Of a stretch of 46,095 nt of DNA, positions 41,911 through 46,095 are shown in pieces. Under the pieces are notes generated by a model that had not been told where the DNA came from, made no database searches, and saw nothing but the letters and a program-made list of their open reading frames with translations. The position numbers and the translations under genes are program-made. Source of the DNA: Myxococcales bacterium (GTDB lineage: Bacteria > Myxococcota_A > Polyangia > Fen-1088); contig PMBS01000075.1 of assembly GCA_003153015.1 (NCBI GenBank), positions 1 to 46,095 of the forward strand. The letters run 5' to 3'. The first letter of the stretch is position 1, and each line of letters begins with the position of its first letter.

Positions 41911-42483
41911 GTGACCAATCCCGAAATTGCGCTCGATGCGGGAACCATCTACCGGATGCATGTGCATCAGGTGGCGCGTTGGGCTGCACGCTTGGGCGGA
42001 CCAGCCCTCGATGTGGAAGACACCGTGCACGAAGTGTTCGCGGTTGCCTGCAGACGCCTTTCCAGTTTCCGCGGCGAATCGAGCCTGTCCACCTGGCTGT
42101 TCGGCATCACCGACCGGGTCGTGCGCCACCGCCGTCGCAAAGAGCGTTGGTGGCGCTGGCTGTCAGGCTCTGCCAGCGCGACGGCTGGGCGGCTCGCAGC
42201 GGACGGCCCGGATCCCCTGCGCGTGGTTGAACAAAACCAGACTGCAAGGGATGTCTATCGCATTCTCGACCGCCTGCCCGAGGGCGACCGGCGCATCCTG
42301 ATTCTCTTCGAGCTGGAAGAGCTGGCAGCGTACGAGGTCGCCGCGTTGCTGGGCATCAAAGCCGCCAACGCGCGCCTGCGCCGGCACAGAGCGCGAGTGC
42401 GCTTTCTCCACATCTATCAGCGGGAATTCCCCACTTCACCTGCCAACGTCACTTCACAAAGGTGCGAAAATGTCAGCCGATAG
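41911..42483 (+). CDS. ECF-family RNA polymerase sigma factor
   Basis: This 190-residue sigma-70 group 4 protein starts at GTG with an AGGGAGAC site. Region 2 is at about 12-75 (YRMHVHQVARWAARLG, LDVEDTVHEVFAVACRRL, STWLFGITDRVVRHRRRKER). The linker is followed by region 4 (about 110-170, LDRLPEGDRRILILFELEEL, AYEVAALLGIKAANARLRRH), with its HTH. There is no SnoaL or other C-terminal extension. It is coupled to the next gene by a 14-base overlap. The region 2 core and the preceding promoter-like motif suggest it reads its own promoter. Confidence 0.9.
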   Translation: MTNPEIALDAGTIYRMHVHQVARWAARLGGPALDVEDTVHEVFAVACRRLSSFRGESSLSTWLFGITDRVVRHRRRKERWWRWLSGSASATAGRLAADGPDPLRVVEQNQTARDVYRILDRLPEGDRRILILFELEELAAYEVAALLGIKAANARLRRHRARVRFLHIYQREFPTSPANVTSQRCENVSR

Positions 42484-43453
42484 GAAGACCCACGGCGCGG
42501 ATACAGAACTTCTGCAACAGGGCCTGAGCTTCTTGCATCAGGCGCGCGACATGCGTGGCCTTGCTCCGTCCCAGGTCGAGCGCATCGAGCGACGCCTGCA
42601 CGAGCGAAAAGCCCGTTCGCGGCGCACGGCTCTTTGGCCAGCCCTGGCTGCGCTCGCGCTTGTGCTGGCTGCGAGTGCGACTCTTGCAGTGGCCCAGCGC
42701 GGACTGCGCTCGCTACCTCTGATCGGGGGGCTGTTTGCGCCACCTTCGCTCCCGACAACCGCGGCAACCAAGCCCGACAAGCGTCGCCGGCCCGCCAAGC
42801 CAAACCCGCCCGCAGAAGATCGGTCTGCCACGGAACTGGCCGGGCTGGCTCCGCCCCTTGAACCGAGCGCCGAACCTGCCTCCAATCCTCCTCCGGTTTT
42901 GGGGACGATGCCGGCCGAAAAGGCCGAATTGCCTAGCTTGCCTACCCCGCCGGTCCCGCCTGCGCATCAGGCAGGCGCCCGCCCGCTGGCCCTGCGCGCT
43001 CCTCTCACTCCGCGCGAGGGCACCAGGCCGGAGGAGGCGCCCACCCCAACTCCGTCCGTCGCCCAGCAAGCGAGCCCCATCGTGGCCGAGAGTCACTCGC
43101 TCGCGTCGGTGATTGAGCCCTGGCACCGCACCCACAATGCCAGCGCCGCGCTCGCGCTACTCGACGCCCACGAGCAGCGCTATCCCAATGGACACATGCG
43201 CCTGGAAACTCGCATGTTGCGCGCCGAGATCTATCTGGCACAGGCGCGCGAGGCCGAGGCCTTGGCGGTGCTCGACTCGGTTGCCCTGTCGGGGATCCCG
43301 CGCGCGCGCGAACTGCAAACCGTGCGCGGCGAGCTGCGCATCAAGGCTGGCCGCTGCCCCGAGGGCAAGCGAGATCTCAGCGATGTGCTGGAGAAGAGCG
43401 TGGCCGATTCCCTAGCCAAGCGAGCTACTCAGGCCCTTCACCACTGTCCCTGA
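42470..43453 (+). CDS. Membrane-anchored partner of the ECF sigma factor (anti-sigma-like), TPR-like periplasmic end
   Basis: This 327-residue protein overlaps the sigma gene. A cytoplasmic part of about 50 residues (RIERRLHERKARSRR) precedes one membrane span (about 54-76, LWPALAALALVLAASATLAVA). A long Pro/Ala-rich linker leads to a C-terminal helical domain of about 110 residues, with TPR-like pairs (SAALALLDAHEQRYPNGHM, ETRMLRAEIYLAQAREAEAL, ELRIKAGRCPEGKRDL). The position and topology suit an anti-sigma factor, but no ZAS zinc motif (HxxxCxxC) is present in the cytoplasmic part. It may instead be a transmembrane regulator of another class. Confidence 0.65.
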   Translation: MSADRKTHGADTELLQQGLSFLHQARDMRGLAPSQVERIERRLHERKARSRRTALWPALAALALVLAASATLAVAQRGLRSLPLIGGLFAPPSLPTTAATKPDKRRRPAKPNPPAEDRSATELAGLAPPLEPSAEPASNPPPVLGTMPAEKAELPSLPTPPVPPAHQAGARPLALRAPLTPREGTRPEEAPTPTPSVAQQASPIVAESHSLASVIEPWHRTHNASAALALLDAHEQRYPNGHMRLETRMLRAEIYLAQAREAEALAVLDSVALSGIPRARELQTVRGELRIKAGRCPEGKRDLSDVLEKSVADSLAKRATQALHHCP

Positions 43454-43474
43454 AACGTTTGTCCAGGTGCCGTC
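43451..43474 (+). promoter_or_regulatory. ECF-type promoter before the large lipoprotein gene
   Basis: TGAAAC (43451) is followed by CGTC (43471) with the same 15-base distance from TGAAA as at 41872. Both motifs start in the stop codon of the preceding gene and are followed by CACTAG and AGGGAGA. The match suggests that the ECF sigma controls the lipoprotein gene. Confidence 0.5.
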
Positions 43475-43508
43475 ACTAGGAAAGGGAGAACCAGAACGAG
43501 GACTGCAA

Positions 43509-45602
43509 ATGAAGAAAACCAATCCGCTCTTCTCTCTTCTTGCAATCGCCTACTTTACCTTGGCGTCGCTCGCCTGCACGAAGACCGATGCCTTGGGCCT
43601 GGCAGGCAATGATGACAGCGGGATGGACGGGGGGATAACCGACGCTGGCCCCAGTTTTCCGCGCAACCCGGTCGCGTGGAAGACGGACACGGTATCGCTG
43701 GCGGCGGACGATTTCTGGATCGTCGCGGACGGCCAGCGCTTCACCAGCAAGGGAGCCGTCGTCAACGTGCACAGCGATCCGGGATTGGCGACCGATTCGA
43801 CCTATACCACTCTGGAGCTCATATGGATGGAGAACGGCCGCGAGATGCGTCTGAACATCTACTTTCACGCCGACCCAAGCAGTTGGTGGTCAGACGAGAT
43901 GCGGACCTTCAACGCGCAAGTGACGAACCCCACCTGGCTCTTCTACATGGGTACGTTCTTCAAGTCAGCGATCGGCGCGACCTATCGCGGGGACGTGAAT
44001 CTCACCAATGCTGCCGACGATCCGTTCCGAGGCGAGCTCCATTTCCACGGGTTGGTGCTCTCGACGACCCTGACCGGCGGCGCGGCCAGTGCCGGCGGCA
44101 GCGGTGGGACAGCAACCGGCGGCGCCAGCGGCTCCGGCGGAACTGCGACGGGGGCCGCGGGCGGAACCGGGCTCGGAGACGCCGGTGGAATCGCGTCCGG
44201 GGGAGCCGGTGCAACCGGGTTTGGGGGTTCGGGCGGGGCAGTATCGGGTGGCGCAGGCGGCTCTGCCACAGGCGGATCGCCAGGCAGCGGTGGCATCCTA
44301 GGGTCTGGCGGCACAGCCGGGGTCTCTGCAACCGGTGGCTCTTCCTCGGGTGGGGCAGGCAAAGACGCCGGCGGGGTGGACAGGGGCAACGCCGACTCGA
44401 CGACTGCAGTTTTCTGCAATCTCACCGACGGGCGTCGCATTCCGGCTGGGGCTGCGTACGCCGGTGAAGATGGGTGCAACTGCTGCGTTTGTACTTCTGA
44501 CGGCCGCCCCGTGTGCCAGGCGGCGGGGTGTTTTGGGAAGAGCAGCGAGGCGGGCGTTGTTAGTCCAGTGTCTTGTCAGAGCGACCAGGACTGTGTTGAT
44601 CAGGGCGCGCCTCGTTTTTGCGCATTTAACCCGGGTTGCGTATCGCCCCGAGGTAATTGCATGATCACAGAGATCTGCCCGCTGTTTGCCGTCCCGGACA
44701 TGGCCCCATTTTCCTACTGTGGATGCGACGGAGTGACTTACGGTTTGGACACACCGTACAAGTATCCGTACCTGCCCTATAGCCACGTTGGCGCTTGCGC
44801 CTCGGGCGGAACTGGAGGCACCGGCGGTGCAGGCGGCACCGGAACGGGTGGCGCGGGCGGCAGCGAAGGAGGACCAGCAGATACCTATTTGGCCTGCTAC
44901 GAGATTGCTGACCCATCCGATTTCGTTGAGGTCATCAAGACCACTGCCCAAGGAATGTGTGTCCGTCTGATGCTCGAATCTGCCTACAGCCCGGGCTTCA
45001 CTTTGGGCCTCACCATCGCTCCGAAAGGATGGGGTGTGTGGGACACGGCCAGGTGGCCATCCTCGGCCGCCCCCTGTACAACCGAGGGCACGCCAAAAGT
45101 AGCAACCCAAGCCAGCAGCGGAAAGGGTACGGTAACGATAAACGGTTATCCCTACCGCGCCGGGTTCACTGTGGACGTAGACCTCGTGCTGACCTACCCG
45201 ATAGGTGACTCTGGAGCTAGCGAAACCGAAACCCTGCAGGCGAACGCCATACCGTCAGATTTCACCTGCTATGCTCTCTCGCGAGGGACCGGCGGTTCAA
45301 GCGGCACGGCGACAGGTGGCGCGGGCGGCTCAGGCGGATCAACCGGCAGCAGCGGCGGAACAGACGGCGGATCAACGGTCGGAACGGGAGGCACGAACTG
45401 TGACCCGCGCGACGTTGTGTGCGACCAAGTGCCTCCAACCTGCGGCCAAGGACAGGTTCCGCGGGTAGTTGCCTCGTGCTACGATAACACCTGCGTTCCC
45501 ATCGACCAGTGTCAGTGCACCGTTGCGGAAGAATGTCCAGACTACCCGAGCCAGTATACGTGTTTCCTGAACTCCCAGCACTGTAACTACTGGATGCCGT
45601 GA
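43509..45602 (+). CDS. Large Cys-rich modular lipoprotein with Gly-rich linkers
   Basis: This 697-residue exported protein starts at an ATG with GAGG upstream, and its signal ends in LASLAC. Residues of about 45-180 form a beta-sandwich (FWIVADGQRFTSKGAVVNV, MRLNIYFHADPSSWW, FRGELHFHGLVLSTTL). A Gly/Thr/Ser/Ala-rich linker follows (GGSGGTATGGASG-type). The next part has several small Cys-rich modules: NLTDGRRIPAG with GCNCCVCTSDGRPVCQ (VWC-like), CQSDQDCVDQG, CGCDGVTYG (Kazal/follistatin-like) and a further beta module (ADTYLACYEIADPS). A C-terminal Cys-rich end closes it (CDQVPPTCGQG, CQCTVAEECPDY). It is a surface display or binding protein. No catalytic motif is seen. Confidence 0.82.
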   Translation: MKKTNPLFSLLAIAYFTLASLACTKTDALGLAGNDDSGMDGGITDAGPSFPRNPVAWKTDTVSLAADDFWIVADGQRFTSKGAVVNVHSDPGLATDSTYTTLELIWMENGREMRLNIYFHADPSSWWSDEMRTFNAQVTNPTWLFYMGTFFKSAIGATYRGDVNLTNAADDPFRGELHFHGLVLSTTLTGGAASAGGSGGTATGGASGSGGTATGAAGGTGLGDAGGIASGGAGATGFGGSGGAVSGGAGGSATGGSPGSGGILGSGGTAGVSATGGSSSGGAGKDAGGVDRGNADSTTAVFCNLTDGRRIPAGAAYAGEDGCNCCVCTSDGRPVCQAAGCFGKSSEAGVVSPVSCQSDQDCVDQGAPRFCAFNPGCVSPRGNCMITEICPLFAVPDMAPFSYCGCDGVTYGLDTPYKYPYLPYSHVGACASGGTGGTGGAGGTGTGGAGGSEGGPADTYLACYEIADPSDFVEVIKTTAQGMCVRLMLESAYSPGFTLGLTIAPKGWGVWDTARWPSSAAPCTTEGTPKVATQASSGKGTVTINGYPYRAGFTVDVDLVLTYPIGDSGASETETLQANAIPSDFTCYALSRGTGGSSGTATGGAGGSGGSTGSSGGTDGGSTVGTGGTNCDPRDVVCDQVPPTCGQGQVPRVVASCYDNTCVPIDQCQCTVAEECPDYPSQYTCFLNSQHCNYWMP

Positions 45603-45670
45603 AAGGGCACCGTCGGCGTGGGGACGCGCGTGGCGTCCAGGGCTGCCCATCCCGCGCGCGACTCGGTGTA

Positions 45671-45693
45671 GGCTACGGCGCCTTCGTCTTTGG
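45671..45693 (+). repeat. 23-bp copy of the amrB 3' end
   Basis: Bases 45671-45693 are identical to 40665-40687, where they code for the last residues of AmrB (GYGAFVF). The flanking 20 bases upstream also resemble each other. On the opposite strand the copy supplies the stop codon and last residues (KTKAP) of mepA. Confidence 0.7.
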
Positions 45694-46095
45694 GTTGGCT
45701 TCTTCGTCGAGGATCGACTCGCAGCTATCCGGCATGGGGGGCGCGCCCTCGCCGGGCGGGCCGCGCTTGGCCGCTGTGGCGCGGGCGTCCTCGGAGAACC
45801 ACCAATCGAGCGAGGCATCACAGCCTTCGCCTGCCGGCAAGGGCTGCGGTTCTTTGCAATCGACGTTGTCAGTCGGACAGCGCAGGCGCACGTGGAAGTG
45901 GTCGTGGTGTCCCCACCAGGGGCGCACCCGTTGCAGCCAGGGACCAGCCCGGCCTCTGTCCTGGCAAAGCGCGCGCTTGATCGCGGGATGAACGAAGATG
46001 CGATCCACGGTCGCATCTGCGGCCGCCGCTTCAATCAAGCGCGCGACACGACTGTTCCAGGCAGGCAGCAGCTTGCCGGTGCGCAGGTCTACCAG
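45673..46095 (-). CDS. mepA: Penicillin-insensitive murein endopeptidase MepA, C-terminal part
   Basis: The gene enters from the right edge; 140 residues of the C-terminal part are visible. MepA is a zinc LAS enzyme that cuts D-Ala-meso-DAP cross-links. The visible part has VDRIFVHPAIKRALC, the family's WGHHDHFHVRLRCP metal motif and the Cys-rich ending (CPTDNVDCKEPQPLPAGEGC, then LDWWFS). The terminal residues past that, including KTKAP and the stop, lie in the 23-base amrB-derived sequence. The start and most of the catalytic domain lie outside the window. Confidence 0.85.
   Translation of the reverse strand: MVDLRTGKLLPAWNSRVARLIEAAAADATVDRIFVHPAIKRALCQDRGRAGPWLQRVRPWWGHHDHFHVRLRCPTDNVDCKEPQPLPAGEGCDASLDWWFSEDARATAAKRGPPGEGAPPMPDSCESILDEEANPKTKAP

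Noticed and set aside
1-46095. CRISPR arrays, tRNA and rRNA genes
   Set aside because: No regularly spaced direct repeats of CRISPR type and no recognisable tRNA cloverleaf or rRNA core were seen by eye; a covariance-model search would settle it.

Overview
This is a GC-rich window, apart from a small AT-richer pocket near 11,700-11,880. The likely source is a Gram-negative predatory or soil lineage of the Myxococcota type. That is an inference from three things: many exported lipoproteins with Gly/Ser/Thr-rich linkers, beta-propeller and RTX surface proteins, and a meso-DAP-type murein pathway. No rRNA, tRNA, CRISPR array, transposase or phage gene was found.

Layout. 1-4,160: surface lipoproteins (a Gly-rich partial gene, an RTX-repeat protein, an Asp/Ala-rich two-domain protein), then a decayed propeller gene (4,236-4,633). 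4,716-6,844: a three-gene lipid operon with a BtaA-type aminocarboxypropyl transferase, a small membrane protein and a phosphatidylserine-decarboxylase-type enzyme. 6,943-11,658: a GH43-like lipoprotein, a DsbA-like lipoprotein, an NmrA fragment, a hypothetical, rpiA and a Fic-fold protein without the Fic catalytic residues. 12,045-23,530: a compact division and cell-wall (dcw) operon, rsmH-ftsL-ftsI-murE-murF-mraY-murD-ftsW-murG, nearly all with overlapping or touching genes. The exception is a palindromic repeat of about 200 bp between murE and murF. mraZ, murC, murB, ddl and ftsQAZ are not here. 23,669-29,349: a periplasmic DUF1311-like protein, an Ala/Pro lipoprotein, a secreted protein, a nucleotidyltransferase with a small partner, a rhomboid protease and a SIR2-like protein. 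29,370-37,244: uvrC, an MBL-fold protein, a CtpA protease, a zinc-ribbon membrane protein, a HAD phosphatase with an in-frame repeat insertion, hsp20 and ychF. 37,281-46,095: a kelch propeller lipoprotein, amrS and amrB (AmmeMemoRadiSam), an ECF-sigma locus, and the 3' part of mepA.

How it works together. The dcw operon takes UDP-MurNAc-tripeptide through lipid II to septal polymerisation (FtsW/FtsI). MepA, CtpA and the DUF1311 protein also belong to envelope upkeep. The ECF locus appears self-contained: an envelope beta-barrel-like protein, the sigma factor, a membrane-anchored partner and a large surface lipoprotein. The sigma gene and the lipoprotein gene are preceded by matching promoter-like motifs with identical spacing.

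Most worth a second look: the btaA-psd pairing without btaB; the 74-nt palindromic element found both between genes and in frame inside the HAD gene; the duplicated ECF-type promoter; the Fic pseudoenzyme; a 23-bp copy of the amrB 3' end that now forms the mepA stop and tail; and palindromic repeats at several convergent gene ends.
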